Below are positions 49,134-60,500 of a stretch of 64,000 bases of DNA, one piece after another. The position numbers were made by a program, and so were the translations under genes. The stretch is taken from NCBI GenBank assembly GCA_014706295.1, contig JACSVZ010000014.1, forward strand, positions 72,949,697 to 73,013,696, given 5' to 3'. Every line of letters begins with the position of its first letter. Position 1 is the stretch's first letter. The stretch is from Lycocorax pyrrhopterus obiensis. Its lineage: Eukaryota; Chordata; Aves; Passeriformes; Paradisaeidae. The notes beneath the pieces were generated by a model. The model made no database searches. It saw nothing but the letters and a program-made list of their open reading frames with translations, and was not told the origin of the DNA.

Positions 49134-49160
49134 GGGGTGGGTTGGGTTGGGTTGGGTTGG
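49134..49160 (+). repeat. GGGTT pentamer array, about 5 units
   Basis: GGGTGGGTTGGGTTGGGTT continues the run of five-base repeats into the CR1 block that normally reads a single GGGTTGG. It is not a telomere repeat, because the unit is five bases. Confidence 0.92.
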
Positions 49161-49214
49161 AAGGGATCCTAAAGCCCCTCTTGTTCCACCCCCTCCCACC
49201 TTCCACTAAACCAC
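49150..49214 (-). mobile_element. CR1 LINE, 3' fragment whose tail has expanded
   Basis: GGTTGGAAGGGATCCTAAAG, TTCCACCCCCTCCCACC and TTCCACTAAACCACA match the reverse complement of the CR1 3' UTR. The fragment is only about 65 bp, but its position right after the pentamer arrays shows their origin. Confidence 0.85.
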
Positions 49215-50971
49215 ATGGATTATGATGCTGGGAACAGGGAGGGAACACCAGCTGGAGCTGTGGCACGGTAGAAGGGCAGCTTTAGGAACAAAACAGGTAC
49301 ATTGTAGGTATATTTTATATAAATGGTAATGGCTGGCAGTGCAGCCTGGCAAGGCCACATCACACACCGCTCCAGGCACAAGATGAATCAGGCCTGGGTG
49401 AATTAACAGGATTGTTCAGCACTACCAAAATGCCCTTGGAGGCACCCACAGAGGCTCCTCCCTCCCTCTGCTGACATTTTTACAGCCTTTGGTTTCCACT
49501 AGCTTGGCGAGTCGCGAGCGCACCATTGGTAAACATTCTAAACCATACGGAAGGCTGGTCAAAGTGCCTTTCCCCACAATTAACAACGCCTTTGGTAATT
49601 ACATTTGTTCTTGAAGTTCTTTACAGAAGGCTTTCCCACCATTATTTGCAACTCTTCTTTATCCTCTATCATGTGATGGTTTTATTGTAGGAACGTGGGC
49701 TTACTCCATTATGCATAGCACCTCCCACCAACACTTGGCTCAGGATGATTATTTTGTTCATATTTTCCTTTTATGTTTCTCAGCCATCCCTGGCTTTTTT
49801 CCACTTGAGCTCTGGGAACAATGATGGAACTGAAATGTGCAGAAGCCTACTGAAATAGGGAATCTGCTGACAGAATAAGATGTGATTAAAAAACAGTTTC
49901 AAGAGTTTAAATAACCCATTCTTCTAAAACTTCACAATACCACAAACGGGATACAGCACAAATTGCCTGAAAAAGAGGAGTGAAAAGATCAACTGGATTG
50001 CTTTTGGAACCCTGCAAATGGATCAGACCCTCAACTGTCTGCATTCTGCAGGAGAACATGGATCAAACACCTTGAAATGTGGAGTTTAGCAGTTCTTCAT
50101 TGCCTCTCAAAGAAATTCCCAGGGAACACCATGTACATGGACAGATGGAACACAGTGAGGGTGCTTCAACTGGTGGGTGTGATGCCCTCAGGTTATAGCT
50201 GAGACAACATCTGCAGGGAAGAGCCAATAAAATAGCTGAGGTAGCCAGTTAACTTACATACCCAAAATCTTTGCCCCTTTTTTTTCTGACTGAAACTGTT
50301 AATATTAACTCTTCACACAAACCTGCTGCAGATGTAAATTTATCTCAGTCAACAAAAAATCTTGCCAGAAGAAGAGAGGGACAGGCTGGGTTAACAGCAT
50401 GATTTATTTGTATCTCCTACCTAGAAAAGTTCATTCAGATGGAAAGTGCCACACCAAACCCATGGATGCAGTAGAGTCATTCTGCTTCCTCAGAAATACA
50501 TCAGGAGAAGCAAGGGGCACTTTGAAAGGAAAAGAGATAAATACTCTGTTTCTTTCACCCTGAATTTTTTCCCCTCCACTCTTAGAAGCCCTTCATCTCC
50601 AGCATAAAAAAGACACAGCACATGCCCACCTGGGCCTCTTCTCACTCAGCAGAATTATCCAGGATTAAAATATAGGACGTGTTGAAAACCTTACAAGCTG
50701 GGAACACTGCAGACACTGAGCTTGGGAGTCTCCTACTGTGAAGGTATTTCCAAAAGAGGAGATAAAACACGCAGGGAGTTCTAGTCTGAGACTATTAAAA
50801 ATAAATAAGTAAATAAATAAAAGCCCAAACCCCGCAACCAAACAAAAAATAAACTGCAGGGAGAGGAGTTATTCGACACTGAATGAAGTCAGAGTCGATA
50901 TGTCTAAATGTGTGATACCAGCAGTGACATTCAACAGCCTTTGCCTCTGCCCCGAAACACCATGGAGAGAC
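49215..50971. other. Unique non-coding sequence
   Basis: Nothing recognisable except a short AAAT-type repeat at 50797-50821. No open frame of interest. Confidence 0.5.
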
Positions 50972-51021
<50 letters not shown>

Positions 51022-51039
51022 TGATGATGATGATGATGA
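50972..51039 (+). repeat. Compound trinucleotide microsatellite (AAT)~16 (ATG)7
   Basis: An uninterrupted AAT array (50972-51018) changes into an ATG array (to 51039) by one substitution in the unit. Frames through it give poly-N/poly-D on plus and poly-L/S on minus, without other coding features. Confidence 0.97.
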
Positions 51040-53530
51040 ATTTGTCATTTCACAGACTCCAGTTAGAAATGGAGGGGCCTGCAAAGAGTGCTAGAGAAGA
51101 GACAAAGGGACTTGGGCTGTTGCATGGGCCCCATCCTTGGGTTTTGTTTGGTTTTGAGTCCTTGATAGGAGCCTTTACACCATGTAAGGGTGGCTGCAGA
51201 GGTTTCCTGGCCCACCAAAAAGAGTGGCGAGGTCTAGAGTTCCCAGACAAGGACCACCTTGGTGCTATGGAAGCAAAAGGGATTTCTGGCACTGGGTTTA
51301 ACAGGTCAAAACTCACCCCAAAGGGTCTCCAGAGTTCCAAGCACACAGTGGTGTTCCCACCTCACGTAAGCCCTGCAGTCAGGAAATCAACAAAAACTCA
51401 CCCATTTTACCAGGAGTGCCTCCCTGTCCTGTGTTCAAGACTTAAATGCTTAAAATGTAAAACCAGAACTGCTACAAAACCAGTGAAATGTTAAAAATTT
51501 AGGCGGGATTTCTTCTGATGTTCTTTACATACCATTTTGAGAAGCAGAGGTACTTCCAGGCAGAATCCTAAAACACTGCAAAAATAAGTAAGAGAATTAA
51601 AAGATGCTACAGTTTGCATACGGTAAAGAAGATTATTGTTGATTTTTCTGCCCAGGCAAAACAACACACCAAAAAGCCAATCTTCACACATAATACTGCC
51701 CATAGCAGAACCTGTGGAAGGGAAGGTTTGTATTTGCTTTTTTCTCATGGGAAAAATAAAAGGTATTTGCTTTCCTTCTGCTGCAAAATAATATTTTTTT
51801 TAAGTGTTTTTGCATTTCCTCCGAAACTTAAATTATAAAATGTGATTCAGCATTAAAAATGGCACATCATTCTCATCCTTTTAAATTTCCACACATATTT
51901 TTGGCTTAAAATTATGGCAAAAATTATTAATTCTTCATTGTAGTAGGTCATTATAAATAAAGCTTAACTTTTTATTTTAAAAAAAAGTATTTGGAACTCT
52001 GAAATTGGTATTGTTTTTATGAAAGGACATCTTTTATTATAGAGTGCAGGCAGGGGTCTTCAGCACACTAAAGGGTTTTTTATTAACACTAACTTCTTTT
52101 TAACAGTGAAAGTGTGGCTTGGGAAGATTAAATCTGAATTTTCTCCAAGGTAATTGCATTTCTGCTCCTCTGTGATGTCACCACAGAGAGGTCTGGGGCA
52201 CTGCTGTGGCGTTAAATAGAAAGTGTGCAAATTGTGTTGATATTGTCCAAGTCGCGGGTGGAAAAGGCTCCACTTAATTGCAGTTCCTGTTGGTTAAATC
52301 ACTCCCCTGGTGGTTTCCAGCTGTTTTTCAGAGCGTGGCCTTCCTAAAGTGCAGAGCATCCCCAGGAAGTTCCACGGGATGATGACTCTACCTCACGAAC
52401 AGGCTCCACCTTGAGCAGGAGGTCTCGTGCGCTTCCCTCCTGCCTGACGAGATCCAGCGCGCTCAGAGCAAGGATAAACAGCACAAATCTGCCCAAAAAC
52501 CTTCAGGCACACATCCCTCCTCAGCAATCATCTCCTGTGTGACATCTCAGCTGGGATTAGACCTTACCGTGGGGTTCCCTTCTCTGAGTATTTTACCAAG
52601 GGCAAGTAATTTTATATTTTTTTAACATCAACGCCGTCACTTTCCTGAGCAGCTCCTGAATCAATCAACATTTCAGCGGTGTGGGGGGACAGGAGAAGTC
52701 AGCTGCTCTGCTCTGGCTTTGAATTAACTCCTGCCCTGAGAGACTGTGCTCCCCCCAGGGAATCGCCCCTATAAATACTGAGAACTTTTAAAATATTTAT
52801 ACAGGGTTATATTCCATTTACCCAACGTGCTACAAATCACTCAGTTACATAGTTCAGGCTCTTTTCTGAGACCAAGGATCAAACTTACAATTAAATATCA
52901 GGAGCATTACCTGCTTTTGCTGTATGGAAATGTGCAAGAACAGAGCACACAGAGTAGGAATGGGCTGTGTAAGATGGATTTATATAAATACAGGTTCTAA
53001 GGGATGGGATTGAAAGGCCTCTAGAATGACTTCAAGACCAGTTTTTACTTCGAACACATAATCTTGACTTCATTAATAGAGAAATCAGGCTCTCAATAGG
53101 AAAACGGATTGCTGTGAATGTAACTCACATGAAACTTGTGCCCATTATTTTTAATTTCATGGATTAGAGATGTTTCTCCATTCTGAAGAAGTTTTCATTC
53201 AGATCAACCGAACAAAAAAAAGCCCACAAATAAACAACCAAACAAACAAAAAGCAACCAAGAAAACCACAGGAAACTGAATAACTGTACAGTGACTAAAG
53301 CCCACCAGAGTTATTCACCACAACCCCATTCACACTTTTATTCCCTCATTGCTCTTACACCTCCTTCCTGCCAGAGGAAGAATATTGGATCAATGTTCCA
53401 AATGTGCAAAAGCTGGGATTTAATCAAACCTTTGTATGCACGTAACTGGACAATATTTGGAAAACTAAGCTGAAGGAACAAATGCTAAAAACAAGTTAAA
53501 AAATGGCAAATGCAGGTGTAAAAAGCAGGT
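51040..53530. other. Unique non-coding sequence
   Basis: No gene is recognised. The 158-codon frame at 51018-51494 begins inside the trinucleotide array and has no domain. A/C-rich short tracts occur near 53213-53270. A slightly CpG-richer patch at about 52393-52465 is not dense enough to call an island. Confidence 0.5.
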
Positions 53531-54115
53531 AACATAATTTATACTGCATTGCTAATATTATATAGAGAGAGTATATAAATTATATACTATGATATAAATT
53601 ATGTATTTTATGCTAAATGTTATGTACTACTCTATATAAAATGATACCGTGCAAATAACATGTAATTATAATTAATTAAATAATAATTTAATTATAAAAT
53701 ATAATTTTTCATATGTTTTATATTATAATATAATATTTACATTGTAAATATAAATAATAATTAATATAGAAATATAATAGCTGTCAATATTGCATATAGT
53801 ATATAAATACATAGGATTATGCTTTAATAGCTGTTATATATTACTAATTAATCTGTAACATATAGCATGTAAAATGCAATATATAATATAAAAATTTACA
53901 TATTACATTTTAATAATTGGAGCCCTAGATATGCTACTGTATATTATACACTATGCCATATTATTATGTATTATATATTTTATATTGTAGGTAATATATT
54001 ATGCATTATTTATTATGAATTTTGCATGACACATAATGTGTTATACAATATACATTACTGATCTAGTTCATTATATATCATGTATAATGTATAAAAAATA
54101 AAATTTAATTCGTAA
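53531..54115. repeat. Extremely AT-rich tract, about 585 bp
   Basis: Nearly all A and T, with recurring ATTATATA, TATAATATA and TACATTA words but no fixed unit. It may be an old, decayed AT microsatellite or an AT-rich spacer with DNA-unwinding or matrix-attachment properties. No open frame and no transposon ends are seen. Confidence 0.9.
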
Positions 54116-54620
54116 TAATAGTCTTGTTTAATATAGCACAGAGGCCATAAATTCTCTAATGACCCATGGAATTAATGCTGCAGTAAAAATAATCTAAGTT
54201 GCAATTCAGCAACCCAAAGATGAAGTGAAACCTCATAAAGATGTTAAGTTCATGCTGAAATGTTTTGCTGAAACTTGTTCTTTGCAGGGAATAATGCCTT
54301 TAAGCTGGAGTGTGGGGCTCTGCAGAGGAATTTCAGAAGGACTGGATGGTAACAGAAGGAAGCACCACCATACACCCTGTGAAACCTCACAGATTAGCTG
54401 TGTTCATACAGGATTTCAGGACAATATGGTATGAATTCCTTAAGAGCCAGGAGGCAGCTGGAGTCCAAAAAAAACCTCTCTGGTGCTCCATGGAGCTGTG
54501 TAAGGCGGGAAATAAAGGCACTCTGATCATGGTCACTTCTTTAATTCATCCTCAGCCGGGAGTCTGGCAGAGACCAAGTGAGTGAGGGTCCTGCTCTTGG
54601 CCTTTGAGGCTGGGTTCAGA
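54116..54620. other. Unique non-coding sequence
   Basis: Two short overlapping plus frames (54225-54434, 54310-54585) have no domain. Nothing else is seen. Confidence 0.5.
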
Positions 54621-55046
54621 CAATCACAGAGTTACTTCAGGTTGGAAAAGCCCTCTGAGATCACCAGGCCCAACTACTCCCCCATCATTGACCCATGTCC
54701 CCAGGTGCCACATCCACACCCTTTTTGGACACTCCCAGGGACAGTGATTCCCTCGCTTCCCATTTCAATGCTTGACAGCTCCTTCAGCCCTTCCTGGTGT
54801 CCATCCTGCCCCTCCCCTGGCCCAGCCTGAGGCCGTTCCCTCTCCTCCTGTCCCTGTTCCCTGGGAGCAGAGCCCGACCCCCCCTGGCTGGCCCCTCCTG
54901 TCAGGGAGTTGTGCAGAGCCACAAGGTCCCCCCTGAGCCTCCTTTTCTCCAGGCTGAGCCCCTTTCCCAGCTCCCTCAGCCGCTCCTGGGGCTCCAGACC
55001 CTTCCCCAGCTCTGTTCCCTTCCCTGGACACTCCCCAGGCCCTCAA
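54621..55046 (-). mobile_element. CR1 LINE, 3' fragment
   Basis: The tail is at the left (CAATCACAGAGTTACTTCAG, GGTTGGAAAAGCCCTCTGAG), giving minus orientation. From about 54800 to 54990 it is nearly identical to the copy at 12099-12510 and so belongs to the same subfamily. It reaches slightly further into ORF2 (CTGTTCCCTTCCCTGGACAC) before truncation. Readable ORF2 C-terminal traces lie on the minus strand, and no full frame is present. Confidence 0.94.
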
Positions 55047-56479
55047 AAGCCACGGGGATCCATCTGCCATCTCCAATGGTTTTCTGCTCCCCATCTTTCA
55101 TCTGCTGTTGCACTCTCGCTTCCATCCCCAACACCTCGTGGAGCACACACAGCAGGGAACTGCTGGGAGTAGGCAAATTTTACAAGGAAAAGTGGCACTT
55201 TTTGATGCTTTTGATCTCTCCTTAGCAAGAAAAGCTTCTTCCCTGATCTCTAACCGTTCCTCTGAGGGCACACCTCAGCTCAGGTTAGCCACCAGCTCAG
55301 GATGTCATAGTATAAACCCTTGCTGTGGTGCACTGAGAAGTCAGCACCAGAACAATCCCCAAAAATCAATATCAAACTTCCTCCAGTTCCCATGACACGA
55401 GGTCAAGAAAAGGCAGAAAGCTTCAGAAAACTCCCTCCAGGATGTTTGTTCAGTCAGGGCACAATCCTAAGGTGTTAAGGGAGGTTTTATTTTGCTGGTG
55501 CTCGGCTAAATTCCTGTTTTTCCTGGGAACTCAGGATTTGTTCTACCCACAAAGAAAAGTCTCAAGACCTAAAATAGGAGCAGACACTGATAATTCATCT
55601 CGTTCTGTCCACCACTGCTGTGTCAGAAAAGACAGTGCAGAGCAATGTGCTCTTCAAATTATGTGTCCCTGGTAGCCTTATTACAATTTGTTGGTTTTGT
55701 TAGCTATCCAGGTCAATTATTCCAGTTTGGTTTTAGAAAGTAAAAGGGGAGCTGAAAGCCTAGACAGGCTGAGCAGCAGTGGGAAATTCTGGGAAGAATT
55801 CATCATAAGAAACCAGGAAATACACCTCAAACCTATGATCTTAATACAGATCACTTCTACTCTGACAAAAATCAGAGAGTTTCAACAATTTATGTAATAC
55901 CAGGGAAAAAGCTGGCCTCAAAAATGCTGGAATAAACTCTTAAATTAAGGGCACTTTCAAGCTGGACAGAGTGGTAAGAAATACACTGTAAAGAAATAAT
56001 GCATCTTGACTGAGGCACAGATGAAAAGACATCTCCTTCACAGTTAGGATATGTTTTTTAAAAGTACGCTTAAAGCATATCACTACCAGGCCTACAGTTT
56101 GCTTGACAGTTTGGGGTGGGTGGTTAATCTGAACAGAAAGTGATAAGAGGTGAAAATAAAATGCAAGGGAGAGAACAGAAGAACCCATATATCCACTTCC
56201 CTCCCAGCTCTGTGGCTCCTGTGTGAGCTGCTGCAGGGATAATTTATCCACAGCAGTATTTTGCCTCAGTCAGTGGCTCCATGCCACCAGGCCAGGCTGC
56301 TTCCCCCTGCTCAGCTCTGAGCCACTGATTGTGTGAGGAAGAAGGAAATCACAATCCAAAATCAGGAGCAACACCAGGATGGGTCACTGCATTTTGGGTT
56401 CTGCAGATCTGAGAGACTGGGAGTGACTCCTTGCAGGGCAGGGGTTGGGGGGTCAGCTCTGCATCCCAGCAAACTGAAC
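55047..56479. other. Unique non-coding sequence
   Basis: No gene or repeat family is recognised. Frames of 60-110 codons on both strands show no domain. Confidence 0.5.
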
Positions 56480-56854
56480 CACAGAATCATCGGATTATGG
56501 AACCGTTTGGGTTGGACAGGACCTCAAAGCCCATTCCACTCCCACCCCTCCCATGGCAGGGACACCTTCCACCATCCCAAGCTACTCCAAGCCCCAATGT
56601 CCAACCTGGCCTTGGGCACTGCCAGGGATCCAGGGGCAGCCACAGCTGCTCTGGGCACCCTGTGCCAGGGCCTGCCCACCCTCCCAGGGAACAATTCCTT
56701 CCCAATATCCCATCCATCCCTGCCCTCTGGCAGTGGGAAGCCATTCCCTGAGTCCTGTCCCTCCAGCCCTTGGCAATTGTCTCTCTCCATCTTTCCTGCA
56801 GCTCCTTCAGGCCCTGCAAGGCCGCAGTGAGGTCACCCCTAATCCTTCTCTTTT
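56480..56854 (-). mobile_element. CR1 LINE, 3' fragment
   Basis: CACAGAATCATCGGATTATGG and GGGTTGGACAGGACCTCAAAG at the left are the 3' tail in reverse complement. The body shares long near-identical stretches with the copies at 2634 and 8007 (for example GCCAGGGATCCAGGGGCAGC and CTTCCCAATATCCCATCC). It ends near AATCCTTCTCTTTTG, shorter than the 8007 copy. Overlapping 100-165-codon frames on both strands here are transposon shadows. Confidence 0.94.
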
Positions 56855-57213
56855 GCTCATCCTGCCCCAGTGCATGAGTGAGCCAGAAGCAAACACAACT
56901 TTGCAGTTCTGAAAACTTACAAAACTGAGACATTAATAGCTAAAAAACAAACAAAAACCCCAGACAATTAAAAGAGCCAGTTGCTTGCTCTACAAGCCAT
57001 CTAAGAGGCAGGACCATGGTTCAGAGCAGGTCCAGGGAGGGTGAAGGAGGAGGATGGAGGATCACAGGCTCTCAGCATCCCCCCTGGTGGGGAGGGAAGA
57101 GCAAACCCCCCACGGGAGCTGCAGACCTGCTGCAACCCACGTCTACTTCCTTGCAGAGCCACTTGTCACTGCGCTCTGAAATAAAACCCCTCCAACAAGG
57201 GCAAAATAATTCT
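56855..57213. other. Unique non-coding sequence
   Basis: No feature is recognised apart from a short purine-rich patch at 57020-57060. Confidence 0.5.
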
Positions 57214-57512
57214 TGTGAAGTGCCTTGATTCCCCTTAGAGGCCTTCGGTGAGATGCAAGGCTTTCATTCTGGTTCCGGCTGTATTTCGGAGTGGAGCTGT
57301 GCACTTCGAATCCTTTTATTCCTGGTTCGGGAGGGTATCTCTGGTCTAGCCTGCCCTCTAGTGCTGCGTGGGTCCGGCTCCCGGAGTAAAAAACCATCGG
57401 GAACCCTGGAATCCAAGGGTTCGGGATACCCTGGGCAGCGTGTTTGGCTGCCTTTGGATGATGTACCAGCACCACGGTGCCACAGGTCCCTAATCAACGC
57501 CTTGCCACGCCA
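57214..57512 (-). mobile_element. Possible solo LTR (uncertain)
   Basis: A block of about 300 bp with around 14 CpGs stands out from CpG-poor flanks. Read on the minus strand it has AATAAA (plus 57315-57320), then TGAAAGCCTTGCATC, which resembles the U5 start of gamma-like retroviral LTRs, and it ends in CA. Plus-strand edges TG at 57214 and CA at 57511-57512 would have imperfect 5-bp flanks (ATTCT and TTCT preceded by T). An alternative right edge is CACA at 57481-57484. The boundaries are not proven, and a non-LTR origin such as a small CpG-rich regulatory element is possible. Confidence 0.32.
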
Positions 57513-60500
57513 TTTCTTTGTTTAAATGCAATTCGAATTTACCTGGGATGGTGGAAAGGCAGCCTGTAAGTACAGGGCCACGATTTGGAGGAACTGGCCT
57601 CTCTTTTTTTATGAAGTCACAGTTTTGCAAGCCAGCTCTCTACAGCAGTCCCAGATTTGGCCCCTGCTGGCATAACACAAACACAAACATGTCATTTTTC
57701 CCCCTGCCCTTACGTAAAGGACGCCTAAGCATTTGTGCACTTCTAACACAAAACATGACAGTGCTAAAAACCTTGCACATGATCCATCCAGTACATCTAT
57801 CAATGTAAAGAGGATTTTGATTTACTGTATCTCATTCAGTGCCAAGGCTGTGGGTCTAGCAGCACACAGACCTGCAGTATGGCCGTGAGAACAGTGATGA
57901 TGAAAGTAGATAGCTGGAGGTGCAAATTTCCGAAATCAGGAGACACAAACACACACATTCCTAAATTAATCAGTAAAATTTTCAGGGGGGCAGCTCAGGT
58001 GGAAAATACTTCTCTCCAAAAAAAGGCCCTGTTTAGTGAAAGCATTTACACTGAGATATGCACGTTTTTCATTTTATTCTTTCCTTATCAGTACTTTAGG
58101 AAACCATTTAAATTCATATATTGTTGCCAATTTCTGACTGTAGCATAATGAAAAATGTTACTTTCATTAAACTAATGAATTCTGTGATCAGCTCAGAGGT
58201 GGTTTCACTAGTGTTTTCATTATTTTTATATATTCAATATAAAGCCACATATATGTATATAGGCATCAAATCCTTTTGAAAATATAAAATGGATCCACTG
58301 CAAATAATTTGAACTAAGGACGCAACCTCAATGTTTGATTTTTTAAGTAGGTTTTTGGACCATCCAAAGAAGGACAGATTGTTTCCAGCTCTTGCCAGGG
58401 AAGCAAACGAGCACACGTAGTCACTCATTCGGGGGACTCTGCCTGCTCCAGATCCTCTGCTCCTGTTTCAGGATCCATGACAACTATTTCTCCTTTTCAC
58501 CAGCCAGATGAGTGAAACCCACACCAAAAACCTCCATCTGACCTTGTTTCCACTGAAGAAATGAAACCATTTTAAACGGAAGTGACTGGCTTCAGCCTGT
58601 CCCCTGCTGCAGATGGTGGCCCTTGGGCAAGGACCTGAGCCAGGGCCCCCAGGCACAGCCCCTCTCCCACCAGGACCCACCGTGACCCCAGACCACCCTC
58701 AATGTCCCAGCACTGTCCTCTTTGGCGGGTCCCAGGCTGCTCCCACACTTGCAAATCAGCTCCTACACCCCCTGAAATGCCTTTTGGGGCTGGCAAATTT
58801 GGGGTAGGAATTTTTTGGCAGACTCATTTTGGCTGGAGTGGGATTAGGAGTGTTCATAGCTGCAAGTGGCAGGAAGAAGGAGGAGAACAGCCCCAGCAGT
58901 GGGGCAGAGCAGCCTTCACTCAGCACAGCCATCACCCAAAAAATTCTACCTCTGACTCCTCCACCTGAAGTTTCTCCCTCATCCAAGGGGAGAAATAAGT
59001 TCTTGTAACATACATTCACCTCCCCAGGTCTAGAGAAATGGATCTCAGCTGGCCATACCTGGATCTTGCTGCTCAGACACGGTGAGATTTTCATCATCCT
59101 TCCTGTAAAACATCTCCTCGGGTGTGAATAACAGCCAGAGCTTGGTCCCTTTTGGGGAAGGATTATACCAACATGGCAAATATACACAAGAGCAAATTTA
59201 ATTCCCTCAGAACTGACCCTCACAGCCCATAAATTCCTATTCTTCCTTTCCCTAAGGTGCTTCTCCACCCCATTTTTTACTTTTGTCCCTACAGAAGCTC
59301 CTGTCATCTTCATTTCAAAACATACACACACGTGAGATTCTGAACTCTGGAGATGTGAAGGCCGTTGCAGGACATCAGCATCTTCCTTATGTTGAAAATC
59401 CCAAATGGTTGAAATTCCCAAAGGGTTGGAAATCCAATCAGCTAGTGTTATAAGTTGATTCCAGCTATCACTAACCACTAATTCTGACAGAAATAAGACA
59501 AAAATCATAATTTCTCCAGCACCAAGAGTAGTCATCTAGAGATCTTGATTTAGGACCTCAGAGCATTGGCTGGAGCTCCACCAGGCTTTTAAAAATAGTG
59601 TTTTCTTTTTGCCATAGCCTTGAACAGACACATCTTCTTGCACACAGGTTTTTGAGGGTCAGCAATGTACCCTTCCTTTAATGCAAAATGTGGTTTCGAC
59701 CTCAGCATAACATTTGGGACCTGAGTCTTTAATCCTGAAACTGATAATAACTTTGAAAGCACTGACAAAACCGCTGTCTTTTTCTGCCTTTTTACAGTTC
59801 ACACATCCCATAGAGAGTATTAAGGCTGCTGACATGAGAGGTACTCTGGAAAATTTTCGGAGTGTGTTGCTGACTGGTTCTCTCATCCTGAAAGCAAGTA
59901 AAACACATCTCTGTGACTCCTTGTCACTATCCTTCTGTGCCTCCTTTCCAGCAGGCATTTTCAAAGCAGCCTTTTCTACTTCCCTGCCTATTTGTTTTCT
60001 TGAATCTTAGATCATTATTTGCATTCTCCTGCTTTCCTCGGGCGACAGACAGATCTGAAGTCAGATTTTAAATAGTGGAGAATAACATCAAGATCAAATT
60101 CCACATCTATGTTGCACACTGTGTTGAAATAACCATGGGCTAATAGGAGCCTTATAATGAACTAATGAAAATCAGCCAAAAGACAGAAGAGATGAGGGAA
60201 AATGAATCTATTAGCATTATCTGGAAACTTAATCTTGAATTTTGGCTGCCCTTTTGTCAGGTTAATATAATCAGATAAGGCTGTGAAAATACAGATAGTA
60301 ATTAGCATCTTTAACTTGGAATAAATGAACAAGTAATTCAATACTGGAAATGTATTCCATTTTGTCTCTATTTGTGCAGAATATGACAAAAGATTAACTA
60401 TCTCCAAGGTTTCCCAGTTGCAAATGAGAGCTATTTGTAATAATGGGAAGACTGTGGTATTTTATGTCTCAGAAAACAGTTATGTGACTTCTCCTGTGCT

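Noticed and set aside
49134..49160. Interstitial telomere repeat
   Set aside because: The unit is GGGTT (five bases), not the six-base TTAGGG, and it lies in a CR1 3' block.
48850..49266. 138-codon frame with FYSIL repeats, and the idea of a GGAAT satellite like human satellite II/III
   Set aside because: The frame is the pentamer array in translation. The array adjoins a CR1 3' end and is only about 160 bp, so a CR1-tail origin is simpler than a pericentromeric satellite.
57300..57335. tRNA-like B-box (CTTCGAATCC, GGTTCGGGAG)
   Set aside because: No matching A-box, no cloverleaf and no acceptor pairing could be built around it.
58756..59535. 259-codon minus-strand frame without repeats
   Set aside because: No recognisable domain, no coherent composition and no splice context. 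A frame of this size can arise by chance in 64 kb. Codon-level conservation (for example PhyloCSF) across birds would be the deciding test.
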